Shown here: piece by piece, positions 27,414-36,913 of the stretch
Numbering within the stretch: position 1 is the first letter of the stretch
Layout of the letters: every line of letters starts with the position of its first letter
Source: Novosphingobium kaempferiae
GTDB taxonomy: Bacteria > Pseudomonadota > Alphaproteobacteria > Sphingomonadales > Sphingomonadaceae
Reading direction: 5' to 3'
DNA length: 64,000 nucleotides
NCBI RefSeq assembly: GCF_021227995.1
Contig: NZ_CP089301.1
Span: 3,410,001 to 3,474,000 of the forward strand
The notes under the pieces: model-generated
Told to the model about the DNA's origin: nothing
Database searches by the model: none
The model's input: only the letters and a program-made list of their open reading frames with translations
Made by a program: the position numbers and the translations under genes

Positions 27414-27501
27414 TAGGCCCGCGCAAGGCGCACTGGCAACGGGCGCCGACGGCGAATTCGCCACGGCGGGCTGGCCGTAAGACCGATGGCGAGCGCGGGT
27501 T

Positions 27502-28200
27502 TCAGTTCAGGCCGGTCAGCCAGTCGGCAATCATCGCGCGCCCGGCAGCCACCGCTCCGGGGCCGAATTCGTCGTGTCTCCGGCGCAGCGCCTGCGGGCA
27601 GCCGCCGGCCTCGACCACGACCTCAGGCCATTGTTCGATCCAGGCGTCGAACCGGGGATCTTCGCCCATCTCGCCATGGAACTGGAGGGCGAGCTGGTTG
27701 CGGCCGCGGCGGAAGGCCTGATGCTCGTAGAGCGAGGTCGAGGCGAGGATGTCCGCGCCGTCCGGCCGGGTGAACGTGTCGCCATGCCAGTGCAGCACCG
27801 GCACGTCGCGGACATGGCGCAGCGGGCTGTCGGCGGCGTGCTCGTGGACCTGAACCGGATGGAAGCCGACTTCCTTGGCGGGGCCGGGGAAGACCTGCGC
27901 GCCGAGCGCGCTCGCCATCATCTGCGCGCCGAAGCAGACGCCCAGCGTCGGACGGTCGGCTTCCAGTCGCAGCGCAAGGCGGCGCAGCTGGCAGGTGATC
28001 CAGGGATGGCGGTCCTGCTCGTAGACGCCCATCGGCCCGCCCATCATGATGAGCAAGTCCGGCTCGCGCAGGTCGAGCGTGGAAAATTCCGGGTCGCTGA
28101 CGTCGATCCGGCTGACTTCGTAGCCGGCGTCCTCGATGGGTTTGCGATAGCCGGCGACCCCTTCGTGGGGAACGTGGCGGATAATGAGCGCGGTCTTCAC
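27502..28200 (-). CDS. class I glutamine amidotransferase-like protein
   Basis: 232 residues. It has the GATase1 fold with nucleophile Cys89 in 'LGVCFGAQMMA' and the His-Glu pair in 'LQFHGEMGED', plus 'LIMMGGPMGVYEQD'. Starts at GTG 28200; an in-frame stop a few codons upstream excludes longer forms. It lacks a fused synthetase domain, so it is one of the stand-alone GMP-synthase-like amidotransferases of uncertain acceptor. Confidence 0.85.
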   Translation of the reverse strand: MKTALIIRHVPHEGVAGYRKPIEDAGYEVSRIDVSDPEFSTLDLREPDLLIMMGGPMGVYEQDRHPWITCQLRRLALRLEADRPTLGVCFGAQMMASALGAQVFPGPAKEVGFHPVQVHEHAADSPLRHVRDVPVLHWHGDTFTRPDGADILASTSLYEHQAFRRGRNQLALQFHGEMGEDPRFDAWIEQWPEVVVEAGGCPQALRRRHDEFGPGAVAAGRAMIADWLTGLN

Positions 28201-28299
28201 GGGACTACTGTGTCACACCTCCTGTTGACGGGCGACACCGAACTTGCGGCTGGAGAGATGCGCAAGGCCGATGCCGCCCGTTGGGTCATCGCGAAGGAC

Positions 28300-28467
28300 T
28301 TACAGCCCGAGGCGCGACCAGAAGTCGCCGGCGTTGCGGATCGCCGCAGTACCGTCGGCATGAAGGGGTTCGGATGCGCCGCGCCATGACGGGTGCGGCA
28401 GGCGCGCGTCTCCGCTCGGGCGGGCGCGCAGGACCTGGGACGTGATGCGGGGAATCGAGGTAAGCAT
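28300..28467 (-). CDS. candidate 55-residue protein
   Basis: A short frame that begins MLTSIPRITSQVLRARPSGD and ends GDFWSRLGL. The start has GGAG 7 nt upstream. Codon use is GC-rich at third positions as in true genes of this genome. It lies about 100 nt before the amidotransferase gene on the same strand. No family recognised. Confidence 0.5.
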   Translation of the reverse strand: MLTSIPRITSQVLRARPSGDARLPHPSWRGASEPLHADGTAAIRNAGDFWSRLGL

Positions 28468-28525
28468 TTCGTATCTCCATCGGGAGGCACGAAGCCGGCG
28501 TGGTCGCCTTACGGTTTCGTGCGCT

Positions 28526-28633
28526 TTAGCGGTTGGTGACGCGGAGCAAGCTGACAGCCATCAAATGCCGCGGAAACACAGGCGAACCCTGCGCTTCGAG
28601 GTTCAATCTACTCATATGGTAGAGAATGTCCAT
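28526..28633 (-). CDS. candidate 35-residue peptide
   Basis: A short frame beginning MDILYHMSRLNLEAQGSPVF, ending at TAA 28526-28528, 58 nt before the 55-residue frame on the same strand. The ribosome site is weak. It might be an upstream peptide of the same transcript or chance. Confidence 0.25.
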   Translation of the reverse strand: MDILYHMSRLNLEAQGSPVFPRHLMAVSLLRVTNR

Positions 28634-28744
28634 GGGGCGATTCTTTGTGCCTTGCGAGAAAAACTTCATGCGCCCCGATGCTTCCGTTGCCGGATGCTTC
28701 ATGACCGATTGCACGGGGCGGGGGGCTGACGTAGCCTGACCGTC

Positions 28745-30061
28745 ATGCGCGCCATTCTCCTCGCTTCCGCCTGTGCCCTTGCGGCCACTCCCCTCCCTGT
28801 CGCAGCCCAGACCGTCGCCGACACGGTGGCGCGCGACATGCCGGGATTGATGGAGGCCTACCGCGATCTCCACGCCAATCCCGAACTCAGCTTCCAGGAG
28901 GTGCGCAGCGCCAAGGTGATGGCCGATGCCGCACGCAAGGCGGGCTTCGCTGTGACCGAGAAGGTCGGCCAGACCGGCGTCGTCGCGGTGCTGAAGAACG
29001 GTGCAGGCCCGACGGTGCTGATCCGCGCCGACATGGACGGCCTGCCGGTGGTCGAGCAGACGGGCCTGCCTTACGCCTCGACGAAGCGAGGCACCTCCAC
29101 CGCGGGGGTCGAGAGCGGGATCATGCATGCCTGCGGTCACGACACGCACATGACCGCGTGGATCGAGACCGCGCGGCTGATGGCGGCGCGCAAGGGCGAA
29201 TGGTCGGGCACGCTCGTCATGATCGGTCAGCCTGCCGAGGAGATGGGGCTGGGCGCGCTGGAGATGCTCAAGGACGGGCTCTACACGCGCTTCCCCAAGC
29301 CGGATTACACGCTCTCCTTCCACGACACGCCCGAACTGGCGGCGGGCGTGGTGGGGGCGGCGAAGGGCTGGGCGCTTGCCAACGTCGACAGCGTGGACCT
29401 GCTGGTGCGCGGCGTCGGCGGGCATGGCGCCTATCCGCAGACCACGCGCGATCCCATCGTGCTCGCCAGTTCCATCGTCATGAAGCTGCAGACGCTGGTG
29501 AGCCGGGAGAACAGCCCGCTCGACCCGGCGGTGGTGACGGTCGGCTCGTTCCATGCGGGGACCAAGCACAACATCATCTCCGATCAGGCGAAGCTGGAAC
29601 TGACCGTGCGCAGCTATTCCGACGAAACGCGGCAGAGGCTGCTCGACGGGATCGCGCGCATCGCGAAGGGAGAGGCGATCGCCTCAGGCATCCCCGAGGA
29701 CAGGATGCCCGAAGTGAAGGTCAAGGAACCGCACACGCGCGCCACCTGGAACACGCCCGAGTTCGCGGAGGAGGCGGTCAGCGACCTCAAAGCGAAGATG
29801 GGGGCGGATCAGGTCGTCATCACGCCTTCGGTCATGGGCGGAGAGGATTTCGGCGAGTTCCGCCGCGCGGACGAGGCGCACATCAAGTCCGTGATCTTCT
29901 GGGTCGGTGGCGCCGATCCCGCCAAGCTGGCGGCGGCGAAGGCGGGGGGACCGCCGATGCCCTCTCTGCACAGCCCGTTCTGGGCGCCGCAGGCGGACAA
30001 GGTCATCGCATCGGGCGCGACGGCGCTCACGCTGACCGCGCTGCGCCTGATGCCTAAGTAG
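28745..30061 (+). CDS. secreted M20 amidohydrolase
   Basis: 438 residues with a signal peptide (cleavage near PVAAQT). The M20D family motifs are clear: 'ADMDGLPVVEQTGLPY', 'HACGHDTHMTAW' with metal-binding Cys and His, 'GQPAEEMGLGAL' with the catalytic Glu pair, and a dimerisation domain with 'GVGGHGAYPQTTRDP'. This set matches bacterial amidohydrolases of the hippurate/IAA-amino-acid hydrolase group. It probably acts in the periplasm on N-acyl amino acids; the substrate is not known. Confidence 0.9.
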   Translation: MRAILLASACALAATPLPVAAQTVADTVARDMPGLMEAYRDLHANPELSFQEVRSAKVMADAARKAGFAVTEKVGQTGVVAVLKNGAGPTVLIRADMDGLPVVEQTGLPYASTKRGTSTAGVESGIMHACGHDTHMTAWIETARLMAARKGEWSGTLVMIGQPAEEMGLGALEMLKDGLYTRFPKPDYTLSFHDTPELAAGVVGAAKGWALANVDSVDLLVRGVGGHGAYPQTTRDPIVLASSIVMKLQTLVSRENSPLDPAVVTVGSFHAGTKHNIISDQAKLELTVRSYSDETRQRLLDGIARIAKGEAIASGIPEDRMPEVKVKEPHTRATWNTPEFAEEAVSDLKAKMGADQVVITPSVMGGEDFGEFRRADEAHIKSVIFWVGGADPAKLAAAKAGGPPMPSLHSPFWAPQADKVIASGATALTLTALRLMPK

Positions 30062-30171
30062 AGCCTCGAAAGCGGCTGTCGGGACTGCAAACCACTGCGG
30101 TGTAAGATTTACCGACATTTAAAGGCTTTGCCCTAGGTCCTTCGCCAAGTGCCGGATTTCGGCCGCGAAGG

Positions 30172-31572
30172 ATGGCGCAAGCGACGATGATTCGTCTGTT
30201 CAAACACTACATTCCGCATGCCGTCGTCCTGCTGTGGCTGGTCGACGTGCTGCTGCTGGCGGTCGCTAATGAAGTGTCGTGGCGGCTTCGCGCGCAGCAG
30301 ATCGGCATCGACGCCGCGCCGCTGGCCGATCGGCTGATCGCGCACGGGGCCTTTGCGGCCATCATCTCGCTCTCGATGATCGCAGTGGGCGTCTACGGCG
30401 CCGATTCTCTGCGGTCGATGCGCTTCGCGGCAGCGCGGTTGCTGGTGGCGATCTCGCTGGGCGTGATCGCGCTGTCCTTCGTGGACTTCCTTGTCGGCGG
30501 GCAGAACTTCTGGCGCTCGACGCTCGCCTATTCGATGGCCTTCGCGATCGTGCTGATGATCGTGAACCGCCTGCTGCTCGGCGGCTTCCTCGGCACCACC
30601 GCGTTCCGCCGCCGTGTGCTGGTCCTCGGCGCCGGGGAGCGGGCACAGCGCCTGCGCGTGCTGGGCGAGCGGCCCGAGAGCGGGTTCGCCATCGTCGGCT
30701 ACGTCGGCATGAGCGAGGGCAGCCACGTCATCGAGGAGGCGATCCAGCGCTCCGCCATCAACAACCTCACCCGTTATGTCGAGAACCTCGGCGTCAGCGA
30801 GGTCGTGCTGGCCCTGGAGGAGCGGCGCAATGCGCTGCCGCTCAAGGATCTCCTGCGCATCAAGACGGCGGGCGTCCACGTCAACGAGTTCTCCAGCTTC
30901 CTCGAACGCGAGACGGGCCGCATCGACCTCGACACGGTGAATCCGAGTTGGCTGATCTTCTCCGACGGCTTTTCCTCGGGCCGGGCGATTTCCAGCGCGG
31001 CCAAGCGGCTGTTCGACATCACCGTCAGCCTGCTGCTGCTGATCGTCACCGCGCCCGTGATCCTGCTCTTCGCGCTGCTTGTGAAGATCGACAGCAAGGG
31101 CCCCGCCTTCTACCGCCAGCCGCGCGTCGGCCTGTTCGGCCAGAACTTCGACGTCATCAAGCTGCGCTCGATGCGCACCGATGCCGAGGCTGCGGGGGCG
31201 CAATGGGCCTCCAAGGACGACCCCCGCGTCACCCGCATCGGCAAGTTCATCCGCAAGGTCCGCATCGACGAACTGCCGCAGGCCTGGACCGTTCTGAAGG
31301 GCGAGATGAGCTTCGTCGGCCCGCGCCCGGAGCGGCCGCAATTCGTGGCCGACCTCGAAGAGCAGCTTCGCTACTACGCTGAGCGGCACATGGTGAAGCC
31401 GGGCATCACCGGCTGGGCGCAGATCAACTACCCCTACGGCGCATCCATCGAGGATGCGCGACACAAGCTGGAATACGACCTCTACTACGCCAAGAACTAC
31501 ACGCCGTTCCTCGATTTCCTCATCATCCTGCAGACCATTCGCGTGGTGATCTGGAGCGAGGGCGCACGGTGA
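30172..31572 (+). CDS. undecaprenyl-phosphate sugar phosphotransferase of the XrtA/PEP-CTERM EPS system
   Basis: 466 residues. Five N-terminal membrane segments (residues ~15-145) and a CoA-binding-like middle precede a bacterial sugar transferase domain, residues ~275-466, with 'FDVIKLRSMRTDAE', 'RIDELPQAWTVLKGEMSFVG', 'PRPERP' and 'KPGITGWAQINYPYGAS'. The architecture fits the TIGR03013-type EpsE transferase that primes exopolysaccharide repeat units. A second ATG at 30187 ('MIRLFKHYIPHAV') may be the true start. Its stop overlaps the prsK start, so the genes are one transcript. Confidence 0.9.
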   Translation: MAQATMIRLFKHYIPHAVVLLWLVDVLLLAVANEVSWRLRAQQIGIDAAPLADRLIAHGAFAAIISLSMIAVGVYGADSLRSMRFAAARLLVAISLGVIALSFVDFLVGGQNFWRSTLAYSMAFAIVLMIVNRLLLGGFLGTTAFRRRVLVLGAGERAQRLRVLGERPESGFAIVGYVGMSEGSHVIEEAIQRSAINNLTRYVENLGVSEVVLALEERRNALPLKDLLRIKTAGVHVNEFSSFLERETGRIDLDTVNPSWLIFSDGFSSGRAISSAAKRLFDITVSLLLLIVTAPVILLFALLVKIDSKGPAFYRQPRVGLFGQNFDVIKLRSMRTDAEAAGAQWASKDDPRVTRIGKFIRKVRIDELPQAWTVLKGEMSFVGPRPERPQFVADLEEQLRYYAERHMVKPGITGWAQINYPYGASIEDARHKLEYDLYYAKNYTPFLDFLIILQTIRVVIWSEGAR

Positions 31573-33680
31573 TGAAGGCGTCGGCCATCTGGGCGACGGT
31601 CGGCGTCGGTCTCGATCTGACCGGTGCCATCGCGCTCGCGAGCGTGGCGATCTGGCTGATCTCGCGGCGCGACCGGTTCGGCGGGGCCGGGACGGCGATC
31701 GTGATCGCGCTGTTCCTGACCGCGCTCTGGAGCCTCGCCTGCGCGGCATCCATCGCGACGCCGACAGTGACTTTCGCGCCTGCGCTCGCCGAAAGCGCCC
31801 GCAACCTCGCTTGGCTGGTGGTGGTCTACCGCCTGTTCGCCAGCGACGGGCGCGACGCCAGCGTCGCGCCGATCCGGCCGGTGATCTTCGCGCTCGGTGC
31901 GGTGGAGGTGCTGCACCTTCTGGTCAACTCAGGCCTCTCGCGGCTGGAGATGGATAACGAGGTTCTGACGGTCGCTTTCGACTTCAACGTCATGTTCCGC
32001 CTGCTGGTGACGGTCGGCGGGTTGGTGCTGGCGCACAACCTCTATGCGGGCGCACCGCGCGAATCGCGCGCTGCGCTGCGCTGGCCGGCGTCGGGCCTCG
32101 CGATCCTGTGGGCCTTCGACCTCAACCTTTATACGATCGCCTATCTCGCCGGGAACTGGCCCTACGACATCGCCGCGCTGCGGGGCGTTGCCGCTGCCGC
32201 AATGGCAGTGTGCATCGGGATCGGCGGTGCGCTGAACCGCGACGACCTGCGCATCCGCCCTTCGCGTGCTGTGACGTTCCAGACGTTTTCGCTCCTCGTC
32301 ATCGGCGTCTACCTCGTCGCCATGGTCGCAGTGGCGCAGTGGCTGTCCTATGCGGGCGGCAACTTCGCGCGGCTGGTCGAACTCGCCTTCCTGACGCTGG
32401 GCAGCGCGGCGGCGCTGGTGGTGCTGCCCTCTCGGCGGGTGCGCGGATGGTTCAAGGTCATCCTCGCCAAGCATTTTTTCCAGCACCGCTATGACTACCG
32501 CGAGGAATGGCTGCGCTTCACCCGCACCATCGGCAGCGACCAGTCCGCCCCGCTCGGGGAGCGCGTGGTGCAGTCCATCGCCGACGTCTTCGAGAGCCCG
32601 GCGGGCCTTCTCCTGACGCCCGGAGACCTTGGCGAACTGACGCTGGCGGCGCGCTGGAACTGGCGGGAAATCGAGGTTCCGGCCATCGCCATGGCAGTGC
32701 AGGACATCGCCTGGTTCGAGCGCAGCGGCTACATCGCCGACCTTGATGACGTGCGCGCGGGCCGCGAAGGTGACGGCGAAGTACCGTCCTGGCTGATCGA
32801 GCATCCGCGCGCCTGGGCGATGATCCCGCTGGTCCATTACGAGCGCCTCGTCGGCATGGTCGTGCTCGCCCGGCCGCAGATCGTGCGCAAGTTCGACTGG
32901 GAGGATTTCGACCTCCTGCGCGTCATCGGGCAGCAGGTGGCGAGCTATCTTTCGGAGAATTCCAGCCAGCTCGCGCTCGCGGAATCGGCGCGTTTCGAGG
33001 ACTTCCACCGCCGCATTGCCTTCGTGATGCACGACATCAAGAACCTCGCGAGCCAGTTCAGCCTGCTCGCCCGCAATGCCGAGCTCCATGCCGAAAAGCC
33101 CGCATTCCGGGCGGATATGCTAGTGACGCTGCGCAATTCCTCGGACAAGCTCAACGCGCTGCTGGCGCGGCTTTCGCGCTACGGGTCGGGCGGCGTCGAC
33201 CGGGTGGAGAACGTCAGCGCCTGCGAGGTGCTGACCATGGTGATGGAGCGTTTCAAGGCCTATCCCCATGTAATCCTTGCGGAATCGCGCGACCTGACCA
33301 TCACTGCCAGCCGCCATTCGCTGGAGCAGGTGCTCGTCCACCTTGTCCAGAACGCGGTGGATGCGAGCGCGCCGGGGAGTCCGGTGTTCATCTCGCTCGG
33401 CCTCGATGGCGGAAATGCGCGGTTCGAGGTGCTCGACAGCGGCACCGGGATGAGTGCGGACTTCGTGCGCAACCGCCTGTTCAAGCCCTTCGTATCCACG
33501 AAATCCGGCGGTTTCGGCATCGGCGCGTTCGAGGCGCGTGAGCTTGTGCGGGCCATGCGCGGCCGCCTCGACGTGGAATCCCGTGAGGGGCTCGGCTCCC
33601 GCTTCACCGTCCGTCTGCCGCTTTCGACGGCGACCGACACATACCTGAACAGCACCTACAGCGACCAGAGGGTAGCCTGA
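31572..33680 (+). CDS. prsK: PEP-CTERM system sensor histidine kinase PrsK
   Basis: 702 residues. About eight N-terminal membrane segments (residues ~10-300) are followed by a GAF-like domain (~320-470) and a kinase core. The phospho-acceptor is His487 in 'FVMHDIKNLASQFSLL'; the ATPase shows the N-box 'HLVQNAVDAS' and 'GGFGIGAFEARELV'. This arrangement and the neighbouring PrsR identify it as PrsK. Overlaps the transferase stop (TGATG) and is overlapped in turn by prsR. GTG at 31569 is an alternative start. Confidence 0.92.
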   Translation: MKASAIWATVGVGLDLTGAIALASVAIWLISRRDRFGGAGTAIVIALFLTALWSLACAASIATPTVTFAPALAESARNLAWLVVVYRLFASDGRDASVAPIRPVIFALGAVEVLHLLVNSGLSRLEMDNEVLTVAFDFNVMFRLLVTVGGLVLAHNLYAGAPRESRAALRWPASGLAILWAFDLNLYTIAYLAGNWPYDIAALRGVAAAAMAVCIGIGGALNRDDLRIRPSRAVTFQTFSLLVIGVYLVAMVAVAQWLSYAGGNFARLVELAFLTLGSAAALVVLPSRRVRGWFKVILAKHFFQHRYDYREEWLRFTRTIGSDQSAPLGERVVQSIADVFESPAGLLLTPGDLGELTLAARWNWREIEVPAIAMAVQDIAWFERSGYIADLDDVRAGREGDGEVPSWLIEHPRAWAMIPLVHYERLVGMVVLARPQIVRKFDWEDFDLLRVIGQQVASYLSENSSQLALAESARFEDFHRRIAFVMHDIKNLASQFSLLARNAELHAEKPAFRADMLVTLRNSSDKLNALLARLSRYGSGGVDRVENVSACEVLTMVMERFKAYPHVILAESRDLTITASRHSLEQVLVHLVQNAVDASAPGSPVFISLGLDGGNARFEVLDSGTGMSADFVRNRLFKPFVSTKSGGFGIGAFEARELVRAMRGRLDVESREGLGSRFTVRLPLSTATDTYLNSTYSDQRVA

Positions 33681-35047
33681 TGACGACCGAGAGCCTCCCG
33701 AAGCTCCTTGTGGTGGAGGATGACGCGGGCCTGCAGGCGCAGCTGAAATGGGCCTACGAGGATTTCGAGGTCTTCGTCGCCGGAGACCGCGCCAGCGCCA
33801 TCGCATTGCTGCGTTCGGAGATGCCGGACGTGGTGACGCTCGACCTTGGCCTGCCGCCGGACCCTGACGGCACGACCGAGGGCTTCGCCGTGCTCGACGA
33901 GATCATGGCGCTCAAGCCCGACACCAAGGTCGTCGTCGCATCGGGCCACGGCGCGCGGGAGAGCGCGTTGCAGGCGATCGCGCGCGGGGCCTACGACTTC
34001 TACCAGAAGCCGGTCGACATCGACGCGCTGGGCCACATCGTTCGCCGCGCGCTGCACCTGCACCGCATCGAGGCCGAGAACCGCCGCCTTGCGGGCAGGG
34101 TGGAGGACGAGACCGTGCTCGGCCGCATGATCACCGCCGCGCCCGAGATGGTTAAGGTCGCCCGAACCATAGAGCGCGTCGCCAACACCAGCGTCTCGGT
34201 GATGCTGCTGGGCGCGAGCGGCACCGGCAAGGAACTGCTGGCGCGCGGCGTCCATGAGGCGAGCGGGCGCGCCAAGCGCGAGTTCGTGGCGATCAACTGC
34301 GCCGCGATCCCGGAAAACCTCCTCGAAAGCGAACTGTTCGGGCACGAGAAGGGCGCTTTCACCGGCGCGGTCAAGACCACGCCCGGCAAGATCGAGCAGG
34401 CGGCGGGGGGCACCCTGTTCCTCGACGAAGTGGGCGACATCCCGCTCCAGCTTCAGGTCAAGCTGCTGCGCTTCCTGCAGGAGCGCGTGATCGAGCGCGT
34501 GGGCAGCCGCGAATCGATTCCCGTCGACACCCGCGTCGTCTGCGCCACGCACCAGAACCTCGAAGCGATGATCGCCGAAGGCCGCTTCCGCGAAGACCTC
34601 TATTATCGCCTTGCCGAGATCGTCGTGCGCATCCCCAGCCTTGCCGAGCGACCGGGCGATCCGACCCTGCTCGCGAAGGCGTTCCTGACCCGCTACGCCA
34701 AGGAGATGAACCCGCGCGTGCGCGGCTTCTCCGCCGATGCGCTCGCCGCCATCGACGCATGGGGCTGGCCGGGCAACGTGCGCGAACTGGAGAACCGCGT
34801 GAAGCGCGCGGTCATTATGGCCGACGAGAAGCTGGTTTCCGCCACCGACCTCGACCTTGCCGACCCGGACGAGCAGGTCGCCGCCGCGCTCAACCTCAAG
34901 ACCGCGCGCGAACAGGCCGACCGCAAGGTGATCCGCCATGCGCTCGCCCGCAGCGAGGGCAATATCTCCAGCACCGCCAAGATGCTCGGGATCAGCCGGC
35001 CGACGCTGTACGACCTGCTCAAGCAATATGACCTGCAACCGTCCTGA
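33680..35047 (+). CDS. prsR: PEP-CTERM-box response regulator PrsR (sigma-54 activator)
   Basis: 455 residues. Receiver domain 1-125 with phosphorylation site Asp55 ('VTLDLGLPP'). The AAA+ domain (~150-375) has Walker A 'GASGTGKE', the sigma-54-contacting GAFTGA loop at residues 225-230 and 'GTLFLDEVGDIP'. A Fis-type helix-turn-helix closes the protein ('GISRPTLYDLLKQYDL'). It is expected to activate RpoN-dependent promoters of the exopolysaccharide and PEP-CTERM genes after phosphorylation by PrsK. I could not find a clear -24/-12 promoter ahead of this operon. Confidence 0.94.
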   Translation: MTTESLPKLLVVEDDAGLQAQLKWAYEDFEVFVAGDRASAIALLRSEMPDVVTLDLGLPPDPDGTTEGFAVLDEIMALKPDTKVVVASGHGARESALQAIARGAYDFYQKPVDIDALGHIVRRALHLHRIEAENRRLAGRVEDETVLGRMITAAPEMVKVARTIERVANTSVSVMLLGASGTGKELLARGVHEASGRAKREFVAINCAAIPENLLESELFGHEKGAFTGAVKTTPGKIEQAAGGTLFLDEVGDIPLQLQVKLLRFLQERVIERVGSRESIPVDTRVVCATHQNLEAMIAEGRFREDLYYRLAEIVVRIPSLAERPGDPTLLAKAFLTRYAKEMNPRVRGFSADALAAIDAWGWPGNVRELENRVKRAVIMADEKLVSATDLDLADPDEQVAAALNLKTAREQADRKVIRHALARSEGNISSTAKMLGISRPTLYDLLKQYDLQPS

Positions 35048-35067
35048 TATCGTGACCTGACACAGCG

Positions 35068-36876
35068 ATGCGCGGGGGGCGTTTCCGGGGGCTGGTGAAA
35101 TGGGTGGCGGCGATCGTGCCGCCGCTGCTGATTCTCGTCGCCTGTTTTTCCATGGTCTTCACCACCGCCACGCCCGTGGCCCATAGCGAGGCGAAGCGGT
35201 GGGAGACGCTCGTCTCGCAGGCGCGCAAGGCGATTGCGAAGGGCGACGGCATCGACGCCGAGGCGAAGCTGCGCGCGGCGCTGGAGCAGGGCGCTCCGCC
35301 CAGCGAAGTGAACGCCTTCATGGGCGAGGCGCTGATGGCGCAGAACCGCCGCGACCGCGCACGCGGCTGGCTTGCGCCGGGGCAGTTCGCGCCTGCCAGC
35401 GCGGCCGAGGGCTGGCGCGCGCTCGCCATGCTGGAGCGGCTCGACGGCAATCTGCCCGCTTCGGGCCGCGCCTACGATCAGGCGCTGAAGATCATTCCCG
35501 ACGATGCCGCGCTCTGGGTCGAGATCGGCCGCCTGCGCTATGCGGGCGGCGAACATCGCCTTGCCATCGATGCGGCGGACCATGCCCTGAAGCTCGCCCC
35601 GAACGATGTGCGCGCGCTCGAATTCCGGGGCCAGCTTGTTCGCGACCGCTACGGCCTGCTCGCCGCGATCCCTTGGTTCGAGCGGGCGATCATGAGCCAG
35701 CCCAAGGACGTATCGGCGCTGCTCGAATATGCTGCGACGCTGGGCGAACTCGGCCACGCCAGCGAGTGCCTGACGGTTACGCGCCGCGTGCTCGAACTGA
35801 GCCCGAAGAACCCGCGCGCCTATTACCTGCAGGCCGTGCTGGCGGCGCGCGCGGGCAAGTACGGCCTCGCGCGTGGCCTGCTGGCGCGTACCAAGGGCAA
35901 GCTCGACGACCAGCCCGGCGTCCAGATGCTGCGCGGCGTGACCGAGATCGCCGCCGGCAATGCGCGTGCTGCGTCCGAGGCGCTGGAGGAAGTCCTGCGC
36001 CTGCGCCCCGACAACCTGCGCGCGCGCGAACTGCTGCTGCGCGCGATCCTGATGGGCGGGCAATACCGCTATGCCACGCTGCGCTTCGCCAAGGACGTGG
36101 CCGATGGGGAAGCCTCGCCCTACATGCTCACTTCCGTGGCGCGCGCGTTCGAAACGCTGGGCGAGCGGCAGCACGCGGGCGAACTGCTCGACCGCGCGGC
36201 GCGGGTGCAGCCCGCGCAGCTTCGCGTGCTGGGCGATGCCGGGCGGATCGGCGAACTGCTGGCGATGGGCCAGACCGGCGGGGCCGAGGCAGCAGCGGAA
36301 GCGACGCGCCGTTCCGACCCCGGCTTCTACGATGCGCAGGCGCTGGCGGGCGACGTGCAGCTTGCTCTCGGCCATGCGGCGGAGGCGCAGGCGCGCTACG
36401 CGCTGGCGGCGGAGATCCGCATGCCCGAAACCCTGTTCGAGCGCCGCTTCGCCGCCTATTCCATGGCCCGCGATCCCGCCGGGGCGAGGGTACTGGTCGA
36501 TGGCTTCCTGCGGCAGAGCCCGACCAGCCGACCGGCCCTGCGCGCCGCGGCGCAACTCGCGGTGGCTGGCGGCGACATCGCGCGGGCGCGCAGCATCCTA
36601 GCATGGCTGCGCGACAACGGCGGGGCAGGGGACGTCGAACTGCTCTTCGACCTTGCCATGGCCGAGGCGGGCGTGGGCGACTTCGGCGCGGCGCAGGATG
36701 CCGCGCTGATCGCCTACCGCCTGCAGCGGGCCAATCCGATGGCGACGCAGGCGCTGGGGTATAGCTACGCGGCGGCGGGAGACCGCGTGGTGGAGGCTCG
36801 GGCGCTGCTGGACAAAGCGCAGGCGATGCTGGGCAACACGGCGCTGATCGCGGATGCAAGGCGGCGGTTGCGGTAG
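35068..36876 (+). CDS. prsT: PEP-CTERM system TPR protein PrsT
   Basis: 602 residues built mostly of tetratricopeptide-like helical repeats (e.g. 'GRAYDQALKIIPDDAALWVE', 'LKLAPNDVRALEFRGQLV', 'RVLELSPKNPRAYYLQAV'). The N-terminus has one hydrophobic stretch with a possible lipobox LVAC (Cys near residue 27), so it may be a periplasmic lipoprotein. It starts 20 nt after prsR. Length and context fit PrsT, the TPR lipoprotein of the XrtA system. Confidence 0.85.
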   Translation: MRGGRFRGLVKWVAAIVPPLLILVACFSMVFTTATPVAHSEAKRWETLVSQARKAIAKGDGIDAEAKLRAALEQGAPPSEVNAFMGEALMAQNRRDRARGWLAPGQFAPASAAEGWRALAMLERLDGNLPASGRAYDQALKIIPDDAALWVEIGRLRYAGGEHRLAIDAADHALKLAPNDVRALEFRGQLVRDRYGLLAAIPWFERAIMSQPKDVSALLEYAATLGELGHASECLTVTRRVLELSPKNPRAYYLQAVLAARAGKYGLARGLLARTKGKLDDQPGVQMLRGVTEIAAGNARAASEALEEVLRLRPDNLRARELLLRAILMGGQYRYATLRFAKDVADGEASPYMLTSVARAFETLGERQHAGELLDRAARVQPAQLRVLGDAGRIGELLAMGQTGGAEAAAEATRRSDPGFYDAQALAGDVQLALGHAAEAQARYALAAEIRMPETLFERRFAAYSMARDPAGARVLVDGFLRQSPTSRPALRAAAQLAVAGGDIARARSILAWLRDNGGAGDVELLFDLAMAEAGVGDFGAAQDAALIAYRLQRANPMATQALGYSYAAAGDRVVEARALLDKAQAMLGNTALIADARRRLR

Positions 36877-36913
36877 GCGTAGCAAGCTGCCTCTACGCGG
36901 GCGTTACCGGCGT

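Noticed and set aside
27147..27416. Minus-strand frames ending VVYEFTA inside the MITE
   Set aside because: They arise from the terminal repeat sequence and have no start signals or recognisable domain.
28526..29569. 347-codon minus-strand frame opposite the M20 hydrolase
   Set aside because: Most of it is the shadow of the M20 gene; only its last 36 codons lie outside, listed as a low-confidence short ORF.
30062..30171. Sigma-54 -24/-12 promoter ahead of the prs operon
   Set aside because: A TTTGCC is present near 30131, but the GG and GC elements are not correctly spaced.
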